Assembly: GCF_900155525.1 (NCBI RefSeq)
Contig: NZ_LT706952.1
Coordinates: forward strand, 67,217 to 131,216
From: Mailhella massiliensis
GTDB taxonomy: Bacteria > Desulfobacterota > Desulfovibrionia > Desulfovibrionales > Desulfovibrionaceae
Length of the DNA stretch: 64,000 bases
Direction of reading: 5' to 3'
This document shows positions 41,514 to 51,362 of this stretch, piece by piece. Under the pieces are notes generated by a model. That model made no database searches, was not told where the DNA came from, and was given only the letters and a program-made list of their open reading frames with translations. The stretch's first letter is position 1. Each line of letters starts with the position of its first letter. The position numbers and the translations under genes were made by a program.

Positions 41514-42371
41514 TTGCACGAAACAGCGGGGCGTGTGGTGCTGAGCGAATTCATTCATACCAGGTATGTTCCCTACATCAGGGAACACAAGCGCAGCTGG
41601 CAGACGGATGTGAGGTATGTGCACCGGCATATTCTGCCCTACCTGGGGGAATGCCGGCTTGAGGATATTAATGAAGAGAAGCTCTACCATTGGAAGGAGA
41701 AACTCCTTGCCGCCGGGCTTTCGCATAATACCTGTTACCGGCTGTTCTGGCTGGTGAAGTATATTCTGAACTGCGCCGTACGCTGGCATGTGCTGGCAAG
41801 CGACGAGGCATTCCGCCATGCCGTGTGCCGCCGCAGCGCGCCGCGCTGCCCGGAGGTGCTTTCCGCTTCGGAAAAGCAGCGCCTCATCGCTCTTCTCAAT
41901 CAGTACCGGAACAATGTTGCGGCGCGGGCCATTCACCTTCTGCTTCTGACCGGGGCTTCCAAGTCGGAAATTCTCTATGCCCGCCGGGAAGATGTGGACC
42001 TTCCCGGGCGCAGCCTTGCCGTACGCCGGGGCTCCGAAGTCGTGCGCCGCCTGCCGCTCAGCGAGGCGGCGGTGAGGCTCATTGCCGAACTGCCCGTGCG
42101 TGCCGATGTGCCGTGGCTTTTCTTCCGCCCCGCCACGGGGGAGAGGGTGGTCACGGTGTTCGCCTTCTGGGACAAGCTTCGCCGCGAGCTGGGGCGTCCC
42201 ACCCTGCGCCTGAACGACCTTCGTCATATCTTCGTGCACTCGCTGCTTCAGAACGGGGCAACATACAAGGATGTACGCAGCCACCTGGGGCACTATTCCT
42301 CCGAGGCTTTTCTTCTTCAGTCGCAGATGCAGGGCGGTCAGGCCGATCCTTCGCAGGGGGCCTTCCAATGA
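41514..42371 (+). CDS. Tyrosine-recombinase-fold protein lacking catalytic residues, head of the capsule operon
   Basis: About 285 aa with the SAM-like N-terminal domain (YVPYIREHKRSWQTD; PYLGECRLEDI) and integrase catalytic fold. Key residues are changed: the first Arg is lost (TGASKSEIL instead of TGLRxSE), HDLRH is NDLRH, and no Tyr follows the LGH motif (LGHYSSEAFLLQSQ). It should not recombine DNA. It is coupled to the lipoprotein gene (ATGA) and so to the Kps genes, suggesting a DNA-binding regulator of capsule expression. The TTG start at 41514 is uncertain; a GTG 7 codons in is possible. Confidence 0.7.
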   Translation: MHETAGRVVLSEFIHTRYVPYIREHKRSWQTDVRYVHRHILPYLGECRLEDINEEKLYHWKEKLLAAGLSHNTCYRLFWLVKYILNCAVRWHVLASDEAFRHAVCRRSAPRCPEVLSASEKQRLIALLNQYRNNVAARAIHLLLLTGASKSEILYARREDVDLPGRSLAVRRGSEVVRRLPLSEAAVRLIAELPVRADVPWLFFRPATGERVVTVFAFWDKLRRELGRPTLRLNDLRHIFVHSLLQNGATYKDVRSHLGHYSSEAFLLQSQMQGGQADPSQGAFQ

Positions 42372-42757
42372 TTGTTCGCCTTGTTCCGGGCAGCCTCCGC
42401 GCAGGCGGAAAGGTCTTTGCGTGCCTTGCAGCGTCGTTTCTTGTCTGTGCCCTTGCTTCGGGCTGCGTGCAGAAGCAGCCTTCCGTGCCTTCTGCGCCCG
42501 CGGAAGCGGCGGCGCCTTCCGGGGATGCCTTTGCGCTGGCGCTTTCCCGTATGCAGGTGGGAGAAGAGGCGCTCATGCCCACGCCTTTCGGCATGGACAG
42601 CCGGGTGATGCTGGAATCTTCCTACACGTCCGGCCTCGGACAGACGTGCAGAAGGGCGGCGGTTCGCGCCGGGGGCATCACCCACCGTATCGCCGTATGC
42701 AGGGATGCTTCGGGCTGGACAACGGCCGAGCCGATTTTTGAAAACGTGCAGAGATAA
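42368..42757 (+). CDS. Small lipoprotein of the capsule operon
   Basis: A 129-aa lipoprotein with lipobox LASGC (Cys33) after a hydrophobic signal segment, then an Ala/Pro linker and a C-terminal beta-like domain with two Cys (TCRRAAV...RIAVCRDASGWT). It overlaps the recombinase-like gene by 4 bp and kpsM follows after 3 bp. A role in the envelope part of capsule export is inferred from position; I do not recognise the family. Confidence 0.75.
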   Translation: MIVRLVPGSLRAGGKVFACLAASFLVCALASGCVQKQPSVPSAPAEAAAPSGDAFALALSRMQVGEEALMPTPFGMDSRVMLESSYTSGLGQTCRRAAVRAGGITHRIAVCRDASGWTTAEPIFENVQR

Positions 42758-42760
42758 GCC

Positions 42761-43528
42761 ATGGACAGCGCGCTTACCGTGCAGGGTCGCGTCATCTATG
42801 CCCTGATGATGCGCGAGGTGCATACCATCTACGGTACATCCCGCCTGGGCTACCTGTGGGCGCTCATACAGACCATGTGGGGAATAGGCATGTTCTGGGG
42901 CATGCGCTACCTTGCCGGGGCCAAGGCTCCGCACGGCATGCACATCCTCATGTTCATGCTGGTAGGGTTCGGTCTTTTTAATATGTTCAGCGGGATTCTG
43001 AACAAGTGCATGAATGCCGTAGCCGGAAACAGGGCGCTGCTGACCTTTCCGCAGGTCACGCCCGTGGATCTCATGCTTTCCCGCGCCGTCATCGTCTGGG
43101 CCACGGAAGTGGTGGCCGCACTGCTCCTCATTACCATCGGCATGCTCTGCGGCATGCCGTTCTACCTTACCGATTTCGGGGGTCTGCTGTTTCTTCTTCT
43201 GCTTACGCCGCTTCTGGGCCTCGGTATGGGGATGCTCTGTGCCTCTCTGGCAGTGCTGTACCCCACGCTGGAAAAAATCGTGCCCATGGTCATGCGTATT
43301 CTCTTTTTTGCCTCTGGCCTGTTCTATTCCGCCACCATGCTGCCTTCCTATGTGCTGCGGTATCTCTGGTACAATCCTCTGATTCAGATCATCGAATGGG
43401 GCAGGGTATGCCTTTCCCGCGGGTACAGCACCATTTCCTACAGTCCTGAATACCTGTTGTCCGTGACCGTAACATGCCTGTGCCTCGGCTTTCTCATGGA
43501 ACGCTATGTGCGGAGGCGGCTGGTATGA
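42761..43528 (+). CDS. kpsM: Capsule ABC-2 transporter permease KpsM
   Basis: A 255-aa ABC-2 type permease with six hydrophobic segments. The N-terminus is typical (VIYALMMREVHTIYGTSRLGYLWALIQ), and the end has YNPLIQIIEWGR, a KpsM/Wzm signature. It forms the inner-membrane channel that exports the lipid-linked group-2 capsule polymer with KpsT. The stop overlaps the kpsT start (ATGA). Confidence 0.93.
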   Translation: MDSALTVQGRVIYALMMREVHTIYGTSRLGYLWALIQTMWGIGMFWGMRYLAGAKAPHGMHILMFMLVGFGLFNMFSGILNKCMNAVAGNRALLTFPQVTPVDLMLSRAVIVWATEVVAALLLITIGMLCGMPFYLTDFGGLLFLLLLTPLLGLGMGMLCASLAVLYPTLEKIVPMVMRILFFASGLFYSATMLPSYVLRYLWYNPLIQIIEWGRVCLSRGYSTISYSPEYLLSVTVTCLCLGFLMERYVRRRLV

Positions 43529-44187
43529 TCGAGCTTTCTCACGTGTGCAAAAGCTACGGCCTGCCGCACGGCCGCAAGGTGGTACTGGACAATGTGTCCC
43601 ACATTTTCCGCGAAGGTGTGAACATGGGCATTCTCGGCCTGAACGGGGCGGGCAAGTCCACGCTCATGCGCGTGATATGCGGGGCGGAATCGCCGGACAA
43701 GGGGCGGGTCAAGCGCACCAGCCGTGTTTCCTGGCCCATAGGCTTTTCCGGGGGCTTCCACGGCAGCCTCACCGGGCGGGAGAACATGCGCTTCACCTGC
43801 CGCATCTACGGGGCGAATATCAAACAGGTGACTGATTTCGTAGAGGATTTTTCCGAACTCGGCCCCTACATGGACATGCCCATCCGCACCTATTCCTCGG
43901 GCATGAAAGCAAAGCTGGCCTTCGGGCTGAGCATGGCCATCGGTTTTGATTTCTACCTTATCGACGAAGGCTACGCCGTGGGCGACGCCTCCTTCCGCGC
44001 CAAGAGCGAAAGGGTTTTTCAGGAAAGAAAGGCCCACTCCACGCTGCTGGTGGTGGCGCACAGCACCTCCGTCATACGGGCGAACTGCGACAACGCCGCC
44101 ATTTTAAAGGGCGGCAAGCTGATTTTTTTCGACACGCTGGACGAGGCGCTGTCGGTTTATGAAGGGATGTGCCGTGGAAAAAAATAA
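43525..44187 (+). CDS. kpsT: Capsule ABC transporter ATP-binding protein KpsT
   Basis: A 220-aa ATPase with Walker A GLNGAGKST (about 38-46), signature YSSGMKAKLAFG (about 121-132), Walker B FYLIDEG, and the H-loop VVAHST. Size and motifs are those of KpsT in group-2 capsules. ATG 43525 overlaps the kpsM stop; the longer frame upstream lies within kpsM. Its end overlaps the start of the kpsE-like gene. Confidence 0.94.
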   Translation: MIELSHVCKSYGLPHGRKVVLDNVSHIFREGVNMGILGLNGAGKSTLMRVICGAESPDKGRVKRTSRVSWPIGFSGGFHGSLTGRENMRFTCRIYGANIKQVTDFVEDFSELGPYMDMPIRTYSSGMKAKLAFGLSMAIGFDFYLIDEGYAVGDASFRAKSERVFQERKAHSTLLVVAHSTSVIRANCDNAAILKGGKLIFFDTLDEALSVYEGMCRGKK

Positions 44188-45331
44188 TGTGGCCCTTACC
44201 CGGCAGTACGCCAAAACGCTGTGGCGCAGACTGCGCCGCTGGATGAAGAAACGTGCCTTCATCACGGCGCTGGTGCTGCCTACGGTGCTGGCCTTTTTCT
44301 ATTTTCTCATGCTGGCCTCGCCCATGTATGTGTCGCATGCGAGCTTTGCCATACGCAGCGCAGATGCTTCCGTATCGGGAGGGGCGGATATAGCGTCCAT
44401 GTTTTTGAGGACTTCCGGCTCCACGGGGAACGATGCCTACATCATCAACGACTATATTCAGAGCCTTGACCTTGCTCAGGATATCGACCGGGAACTGGGG
44501 CTGGTAAGCCATTACAGCGATCGGGAATACGATGTGATTTCCCGCCTGTGGCAGCACCCCACGCAGGACGAACTGACCCGCTACTGGCGCTGGGCGGTAC
44601 TGCCGCAGCTCAATGTGGATACGGGCATCATTTCTCTGGAAGTGAAGGCCTACACGCCGGAGATGGCGCAGAAGCTCACGCAGGCCATTTTAAAGCGGAG
44701 CGAGGCGCTGGTGAACGCCATGAACGAGCGGGCACGCCACGATGCGGTGGAACTTGCGCGCGAGGAAGTGAGCCGTGCGGAAGAGCGTGTGCGCCATGCG
44801 CAGAGCGCCATGCGGGAATTCCGCGATACCCACAATCTCATCGACCCCAAGAGCACGGCGGCCGGTCTTCAGGAACTGGTGACGCGGCTGGAAGCCGAGG
44901 CCACGACGCTCCGCACCCAGATATCGGAAGCAAAATCGTACATGAACGCGGAAGCTCCGCTTCTGAAGTCGCTGAACCAGCGCCTTGCTGCGGTGGAAAA
45001 GCAGCTTGGGGAAGAAAAGCTGCGCGTGGCCGGGCAGAGCACCGTGCAGGGCAACCTGAACTCCCTTGTGGCCGAGTACGAAGACCTGACCATAGAGGCG
45101 GAATTTGCCCAGAAGCAGCTTGTTTCTGCCATGACCTCCCTGGAGCAGGCGCGCATCCAGCAGATGGCGCAGTCGCGCTATGTGGTGGCGTATCAGCAGC
45201 CCACGCTGCCGGACGAGTCTCTGTACCCCCGGCCCTTCCTTTTCACGCTCTATGTGTTTGCGGCGCTGCTGCTCCTTCTGGGCATCGTGTCGCTGGTATG
45301 GGCGTCCATCCGAGAACATGCGGGATTTTAA
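44174..45331 (+). CDS. kpsE: Capsule export inner-membrane protein KpsE
   Basis: About 385 aa with membrane segments near each end (about 29-50 and 356-378) and a long periplasmic coiled coil between (about 170-330), the KpsE/PCP-3 layout. GTG 44174 with AAGGGA upstream is chosen; ATG 44159, five codons earlier, is equally possible. KpsE links the ABC exporter to the outer-membrane KpsD channel. kpsD starts directly after the stop. Confidence 0.9.
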   Translation: MEKNNVALTRQYAKTLWRRLRRWMKKRAFITALVLPTVLAFFYFLMLASPMYVSHASFAIRSADASVSGGADIASMFLRTSGSTGNDAYIINDYIQSLDLAQDIDRELGLVSHYSDREYDVISRLWQHPTQDELTRYWRWAVLPQLNVDTGIISLEVKAYTPEMAQKLTQAILKRSEALVNAMNERARHDAVELAREEVSRAEERVRHAQSAMREFRDTHNLIDPKSTAAGLQELVTRLEAEATTLRTQISEAKSYMNAEAPLLKSLNQRLAAVEKQLGEEKLRVAGQSTVQGNLNSLVAEYEDLTIEAEFAQKQLVSAMTSLEQARIQQMAQSRYVVAYQQPTLPDESLYPRPFLFTLYVFAALLLLLGIVSLVWASIREHAGF

Positions 45332-45332
45332 T

Positions 45333-47135
45333 ATGAAAGCGATATACCACGCCGGCATACTATTTTCGCTCTGCACGCTCTGTGCTCAGCCTGTTTTTGC
45401 AGCGGAGAATCCGCTCCAGAACTACAGCGGGGCGGCGCAGTACGGCGGCTCTTCCATGGCATCGGGCACGCCCATGCAGGGCGGGCTGCCTGCCTCGGCC
45501 AGAAACGGCATGAATGTGGTTTCCCAGTCCACGCCCGGGGGCTATCCGGTGTTCGACGCTTCGGCTCCTTACCGGGAAAAGCAGTCCACCCCCACGGTGA
45601 TGGACGCGCCGCCCGCCTGGGCGCAGGGAGGGCTTGCGCCTTCGGCTTCCGCACTGCTTGCTCCCTTCGGGGCCAATCTGTTCCGGGGAAATTTTGCGGG
45701 CACCTACAGCGACGGCATGAACGGCGACTATGTCATCCTGCCCGGCGACCGCATCATGGTGCGCGTATGGGGCGCGAAAACCTATGACGACGTGCTGCCC
45801 GTGGACCAGCAGGGCAACATCTTTCTGCCGGAAGTGGGGCCTGTGCGTGTGGCCGGGCTCAAGCAGTCCGCTTTGCAGGGGGCGGTGCGCTCGCGCCTTG
45901 CCTCGGTATTCACCGACAACGTGAACATCTACGTCAACCTCCAGAGTTCCCAGCCCGTGGCCGTGTATGTGACGGGCTTTGTAAACCAGCCGGGCCGCTA
46001 TGCGGGCAGCCCCGTGGATTCCGTGATGTCGTACCTCGACAGGGCAGGGGGCATTACGCCGAACCGCGGCACCTTCCGCAACGTGCAGGTGAAGCGCGGC
46101 AACAAGGTGGTGGCGAGTCTTGATCTTTATGATTTCGCCCTCAACGGCAACATGCCCGACATCCGGTTGAAGGAAGGCGACGTCATCCTTGTGGGAGAAC
46201 GCGGGGTGAGTGTGGCGGCCTGCGGCATGCTGCGGCAGGAAGCCCGGTATGAGTTCAGGGGGCAGGCCACGGGTTCGCAGCTCATCGCCTACGGCAGCCC
46301 GCTTTCCAGCGCCACGCATGTGAGCGTTACGGGCATCCGGGGCGGCAGGCCCTTCAATGAATACATGACCATGCAGGAATTTTCCTCCATGCGCCTTGCG
46401 GACGGGGACAGCGTGGAATTCGTGGCCGATACGCGTGGCCGCACCATCATGGCCTCGGTGAGCGGAGCCATACGCGGGGCATCGCGCTTCCCGGTAAAGA
46501 ACAGCACCACGCTGCGGGCCCTGCTTGCCTATGTGGAGGTGGACCCGGCCCTTGCCGACGTTTCCGCCGTGTATGTGCGCCGCCAGAGCGTGGCGCGCCA
46601 GCAGAAGACCATACTGGAAGATTCCCTGCACCGCCTGGAGCGTTCCGCGCTGACGGCCACGTCCGCCACGGCGGAGGAAGCCGAGATCCGCGTGCGCGAG
46701 GCGGAACTGGTGCAGGACTTCATCCGCCGTGCGGCAAGCCTCACGCCCGACGGCGTGGTGGTGGTGAGCCGGGGCGGACAGGTGCGCGACCTTCTGCTGG
46801 AAGATGGCGACGAAGTGGTCATTCCGCAGAAGAGCGACGTGGTGCAGGTATCCGGCGAGGTGCTTCTGCCCAAGGCCGTGACCTTCGATGCCGCCATGAA
46901 GGCGGAAGACTATGTGAAGAGCGCGGGCGGTCTTACCGACCGTGCGGATGAGGACAACATTCTTGTTGCGCGCATGAACGGGGAGGTGGGCCCCATTGCG
47001 GAACTGGGCGTGCATGCCGGGGACCGCATTCTGGTCATGCCCCGTGTGGATACCAAGAATCTGGAACTGGCCAAGGGCATCACGCAGATACTCTACCAGA
47101 TTGCCGTGGCCACCAAGGTGGCTGTGGGGCTGTAG
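45333..47135 (+). CDS. kpsD: Capsule polysaccharide export protein KpsD (outer-membrane/periplasmic)
   Basis: A 600-aa protein with a signal peptide (MKAIYHAGILFSLCTLCAQPVFA). A Poly_export domain follows an N-terminal linker (about 175-250: GDYVILPGDRIMVRVWG, GNIFLPEVGPV), with SLBB-like repeats after it (VAVYVTGFVNQPGRYAG; VVQVSGEVLLPKAV). Size and layout match KpsD. A minus-strand frame over this gene is a GC-rich shadow. A glycosyltransferase gene starts 2 bp after the stop. Confidence 0.92.
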   Translation: MKAIYHAGILFSLCTLCAQPVFAAENPLQNYSGAAQYGGSSMASGTPMQGGLPASARNGMNVVSQSTPGGYPVFDASAPYREKQSTPTVMDAPPAWAQGGLAPSASALLAPFGANLFRGNFAGTYSDGMNGDYVILPGDRIMVRVWGAKTYDDVLPVDQQGNIFLPEVGPVRVAGLKQSALQGAVRSRLASVFTDNVNIYVNLQSSQPVAVYVTGFVNQPGRYAGSPVDSVMSYLDRAGGITPNRGTFRNVQVKRGNKVVASLDLYDFALNGNMPDIRLKEGDVILVGERGVSVAACGMLRQEARYEFRGQATGSQLIAYGSPLSSATHVSVTGIRGGRPFNEYMTMQEFSSMRLADGDSVEFVADTRGRTIMASVSGAIRGASRFPVKNSTTLRALLAYVEVDPALADVSAVYVRRQSVARQQKTILEDSLHRLERSALTATSATAEEAEIRVREAELVQDFIRRAASLTPDGVVVVSRGGQVRDLLLEDGDEVVIPQKSDVVQVSGEVLLPKAVTFDAAMKAEDYVKSAGGLTDRADEDNILVARMNGEVGPIAELGVHAGDRILVMPRVDTKNLELAKGITQILYQIAVATKVAVGL

Positions 47136-47137
47136 CC

Positions 47138-48079
47138 ATGGAACATCCAGCGGTCAGCGTGATTATTCCCGTGTGGAACAGCGGGAAATACTTCCGGGAA
47201 TGCCTGGACAGCGTTCTTTCCCAGAGCCTGCGGAATATCGAAGTGCTCATTGTGGATGACGCCTCCACTGACGGAAGCGGAGCTGTAGCCGAAGAATACG
47301 CCTCGCGCGATGCCAGAATCACGGTGATGCATCAACCCTCATCCACAGGTGCAGGCCCTGCCAGAAACCGGGCCATGGCTGTAGCCCGTGGGGAATACAT
47401 CGCCTTTATGGACAGCGACGATCTGTATCCTTCGAATGATGTACTGGAAACGCTGTACCGTAAGGCTGTGGAACAAAATGTTAATATTTGTGGTGGCTCA
47501 CTTTTATATATTAATTCTGATGGCTCTATAAGAATTAAACAGATATCTTATCAGATGTTTAATAGGGATAGTCTTTATATGTATAAAGATTATCAATATG
47601 AGGGTGGATTTTATAGGTTTATATATAATAGAAAATTTTTAAATGATAATAATATTATTTTTTGTAATTATAAAAGATTTCAAGATTCGGTTTTTTTTGT
47701 TTGTTGTATGACATTTGCTAAAAGCTTTTATGCTATAAGTAAAAATGTTTATTTTTATAGAAAAGGACATAAAGATATAATATGGGATTATAGTAAGTTA
47801 CATGATCATTTATGCGGTGTTAATAAACTGCTAATTACTTCAAAAAAATATAGTTATAATTATTTATATTATGAGTTAGTAAAAAATATTTATTTTTTTA
47901 TTGATAAAATAAACAGATTTGATTTATTTATATTATTTATAAAAATATATTATTCTATAAATTTTGAAATAATCAATCAAGAAAGATATAGACACAAATT
48001 TAAAATATATAGAGTGAAATTTTATATAAAGATATTAAAGATGGTGTATATTATTTTAAAATATAAATGTATTAGTTAA
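47138..48079 (+). CDS. Family-2 glycosyltransferase with a mosaic junction
   Basis: A 313-aa GT-A fold glycosyltransferase: VSVIIPVWNSGKYFRECLDSVLSQ at the start, IVDDASTDGSG, and the metal-binding DSDD in YIAFMDSDDLYP. The first 110 codons (to about 47470) are GC-rich like kpsD; the rest is extremely AT-rich and codes for a Lys/Tyr/Ile/Asn-rich C-terminus. The junction is sharp and the frame stays open, so the gene looks like a recombinant of a conserved 5' end and an acquired 3' end. It likely adds a capsule sugar; donor and acceptor are unknown. Confidence 0.85.
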   Translation: MEHPAVSVIIPVWNSGKYFRECLDSVLSQSLRNIEVLIVDDASTDGSGAVAEEYASRDARITVMHQPSSTGAGPARNRAMAVARGEYIAFMDSDDLYPSNDVLETLYRKAVEQNVNICGGSLLYINSDGSIRIKQISYQMFNRDSLYMYKDYQYEGGFYRFIYNRKFLNDNNIIFCNYKRFQDSVFFVCCMTFAKSFYAISKNVYFYRKGHKDIIWDYSKLHDHLCGVNKLLITSKKYSYNYLYYELVKNIYFFIDKINRFDLFILFIKIYYSINFEIINQERYRHKFKIYRVKFYIKILKMVYIILKYKCIS

Positions 48080-51000
48080 TTTATTTTTTATAAAATTGAA
48101 GAGGCTTTTTTGTATAGGTGAGAAAACAATTAATTATGGAGGGGATTATGTTGAATCGTAAGGTTAAAAAACTTTTTAAACATCCATATCTTTTTTTTAA
48201 AGATATAGGAAAAAAAAATGTGACAGAGAAGCAAGGGTATGAGGAGTATAAAATAATGAATAATATAAAAAAAGATGTAAATATTGATGTTTCTGTAATT
48301 ATTCCTGTTTTTAATGTTTCAAAATATATAGAAACATGTCTGAAAAGCTTAATTAATCAAAAAAATAAAAATTTAGAGTTTATTTTTGTTGATGATTTTT
48401 CTTCTGATAATTCTATATCTATTGTTGAAAAGTATGCAAAACAAGATAATAGAATAATTATTTTGAAAAATAGTGCAAATCTTGGATGTGCAACTACAAG
48501 AAATTTAGCTATTTCTATAGCAAAAGGAAAATATATTGGATTTGTTGATGCTGATGATTATATTTCAGATAACTACTTTGGTTCATTGTATAGAATTGCA
48601 AGAATAAAAGATGCAGATATTGCTATGACTAATAATGTAGTTAGATTTCCTTCAAAAAGTATAAAACATAAAAATATGGGATTTTCAATAAATAAAAAAA
48701 TTGGAGATGATCAAAAAATTAATATAATTAATACAACTGGAGTAACGTGGAATAAGATATATAAAAGAGAATTTTTAAATAAATATCTTATATTATTTCC
48801 AGAAATACATACAATGGGTACAGATAATTATATTACAGTATTATCATTATTTTTTGCAAAAAATATAGTTACTACTGATAAATCTATATACTATTATAGA
48901 GAAAATCATAATTCTATTATTAATAAGAAAAAAGATGCGTCATATTATAAATTAACAGATGTATATAGTAGGATTATAACAAGAATATTATATTCAGATA
49001 AAAATAAAGAAATAAAAAATAAATGGATTAATTCTGTTATTAATAGATTTTACAAAGATACTAAGTCTAATTTGTCAAAATTTGAGACAAATTTGGAGAA
49101 AATAAATTATATAAATTATGTTTATAATCAGTTTCCTAATATTGTTCTTGATGATATCAATAGACCAATTGTGTCATTAACGTCATATCCGGCGCGAATA
49201 AATACTGTATATCAAACTATTGATTCGATTCTTAGTCAAGATATTCCACCAAAAAAGATAGTTTTATATTTGGCAGAATCTCAATTTCCTATGAAAGAAG
49301 CGTCTCTTCCTGAAAAACTTATATCTAAAATTAATGATATATTTGAAGTGAGATGGTGTGATGATATTAGATCATATAAAAAGTTAATACCTGCATTAAA
49401 AGATTTCCCCAATGATATTATAATAACTGGTGATGATGATGTGATATATCCAAAAAATTGGATAAGAATATTATTAACAGGATATTATAATGATCCTTTA
49501 TCTGTTCAATGTTTGAGAGCTAGACGTATGGTTTTTGAAAATAATAAATTTAGTGAGTATTCAAAGTTTAGATTAATAAAAGATGATTCGAAAGCATCAT
49601 TTTTAATACTGCAGACTGGATTAGGTGGATGTTTATATACAAAGAATATGTTTTATGAAGATATATGTAAAAAGGAATTGTTTACTAAACTTTGTCCGGA
49701 TGGTGATGATTTATGGTTCTGGGCAATGGCTGTAATAAAAGGAACAAAAATTCACTGGTGTGCTCCTGGTCTTAATAATCCACAGTATATTGAAAATACA
49801 CAAATTGAAAATAATACACTTTGGGAAAGGAATAAAATATATGGTAACGATATTAATATTAAAAATTTAATTGGATACTATAATAATAAAATAATAAATA
49901 ATATTATTAGTGAATAAAGTGTTATTTTTTTTATGATGTAATTGTATAATGTGTTATGAGGGAATTTTATGAATGGAAATATTACAATTAGGGAAATTTT
50001 TTTACATGAGAAAGATATATTATACTCGTCAAAATTTGTAAGGCATGTTGTAAATAGAAGATTAAAAAGATCTTATGTTGATAAAAATATTATTAATCAA
50101 AAAAGTGTTTATATTAATTTTGAAGATATTAAAGATTTAAAAACTGGAATTTATACAACAGAGATATGTAATGCTAAATTTCAATTTTTCTTTCATAAAG
50201 GTTCAGAAAAAAAACTTTTCGTCGTTTTAGATGGGGCACGAACTAGTTCTGGGGGTAAAAAAAGAGATATTCCTATATATAATAGATGGTCATTTTATAA
50301 TCTTACAAATGCATCATGGATTTCATTAGAAGATCCTATGTATTTTAAATATGAAGATCTTCTTTTGGGGTGGTTTTATGGAGATAAAAGTAATGATTTT
50401 AGATACTATACATCATTATTAATAGAAAAAATAGTTAATATATTAAAAATAAATCATGAGAATGTTGTTTTTTATGGTGGGTCTGGTGGTGGTACGGCTG
50501 CTTTAGATGTTGCTACAAAATTTGGAAATTGTACAGCTGTATCTATCAATGGGCAATATAATTTTGAATATAATCATGATAATATAAAAGATTTTTTTGA
50601 AAAAACTGGTATAGATTTGCATAAAAATGATATATTTAATAGAAATAATATATTAAATATGTTGGGAAATGACACTGTAAAATATATATTTATTGAAAAT
50701 TGTAAATCAAAGTGGGATTACAGAGATCATCTTAGTTATGTATGTGATAAATTGAATATTAAACCTAGATTAGGAATATCTAAATTTAATAATATTTATA
50801 TGTATATTTATGAGGCAAATGGAAAATTTCCACATACTAGTTTTGAAGATCGAGTATTATTTTATGTTATAGACTTTATTATAAAGCTTGCAAATAGTAA
50901 TTCAAATATAGAAGATTATAAATCGCTATTTTTATTGTTTAATGAATTTTGGTACTATAAATATCAAACAGATAATGTATTATCTATAGAATATATTAAT

Positions 51001-51362
51001 GATGATAATTTTATTACACAATCAACTCAGTTTATTAATAATATTAAAATTGATTCAGGTATTGATAAATATTGTTGTTATAAAGTTCTTTTGAAGTGTA
51101 ATAAAAAATATAAAATATCTATTCATGGTATTAATTTAAATTCAAAAGATAAAGAAATAACTATTGGTGTTTATTCTCCAACATTACATGATTTTATTAT
51201 ATCTGATATTTATAATATTAATAATATAATAGATATTTGTTTAAAAATAAAGGGAGAGGCTAGTGATCTTCAGTTTTGTATTTTTTCTGGAATTCATGGA
51301 GCAACACAAAATAGAGTTCTTTCTATTGACAGAATAGAAATTTTTGAATCTGGAGTTAATGT
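47470..51362. other. Low-GC capsule-type cassette
   Basis: From about 47470 to the ugd start at 51363 the DNA is dominated by A and T, with codons such as AAA, ATA and TTA throughout. Both flanks (kpsD with the GT 5' end, and ugd) are GC-rich and conserved-looking. This is the variable central region of a group-2 capsule locus, acquired as a block. It holds the rest of one glycosyltransferase, a second glycosyltransferase and a hydrolase-like protein. Confidence 0.85.
48148..49917 (+). CDS. Two-domain capsule glycosyltransferase
   Basis: A 589-aa protein. Domain 1 (about 45-270) is a family-2 transferase (VSVIIPVFNVSKYIETCLKSL; IFVDDFSSDNS; DADDY). Domain 2 (about 340-589) is a second transferase-like domain: VSLTSYPARINTVYQTIDSIL, then a DDD motif (ITGDDDVIYP) and PDGDDLWFWAMA. 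GGAGG precedes ATG 48148; a GTG 10 codons earlier is less likely. Two catalytic domains suggest a capsule polymerase adding alternating sugars, as in some group-2 systems; this is inference. Very AT-rich, unlike its flanks. Confidence 0.8.
   Translation: MLNRKVKKLFKHPYLFFKDIGKKNVTEKQGYEEYKIMNNIKKDVNIDVSVIIPVFNVSKYIETCLKSLINQKNKNLEFIFVDDFSSDNSISIVEKYAKQDNRIIILKNSANLGCATTRNLAISIAKGKYIGFVDADDYISDNYFGSLYRIARIKDADIAMTNNVVRFPSKSIKHKNMGFSINKKIGDDQKINIINTTGVTWNKIYKREFLNKYLILFPEIHTMGTDNYITVLSLFFAKNIVTTDKSIYYYRENHNSIINKKKDASYYKLTDVYSRIITRILYSDKNKEIKNKWINSVINRFYKDTKSNLSKFETNLEKINYINYVYNQFPNIVLDDINRPIVSLTSYPARINTVYQTIDSILSQDIPPKKIVLYLAESQFPMKEASLPEKLISKINDIFEVRWCDDIRSYKKLIPALKDFPNDIIITGDDDVIYPKNWIRILLTGYYNDPLSVQCLRARRMVFENNKFSEYSKFRLIKDDSKASFLILQTGLGGCLYTKNMFYEDICKKELFTKLCPDGDDLWFWAMAVIKGTKIHWCAPGLNNPQYIENTQIENNTLWERNKIYGNDINIKNLIGYYNNKIINNIISE

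Noticed and set aside
45360-47015. Long minus-strand ORF (551 codons) over kpsD
   Set aside because: His/Arg/Gly-rich shadow of the GC-rich kpsD gene, no ribosome-binding site or domain.
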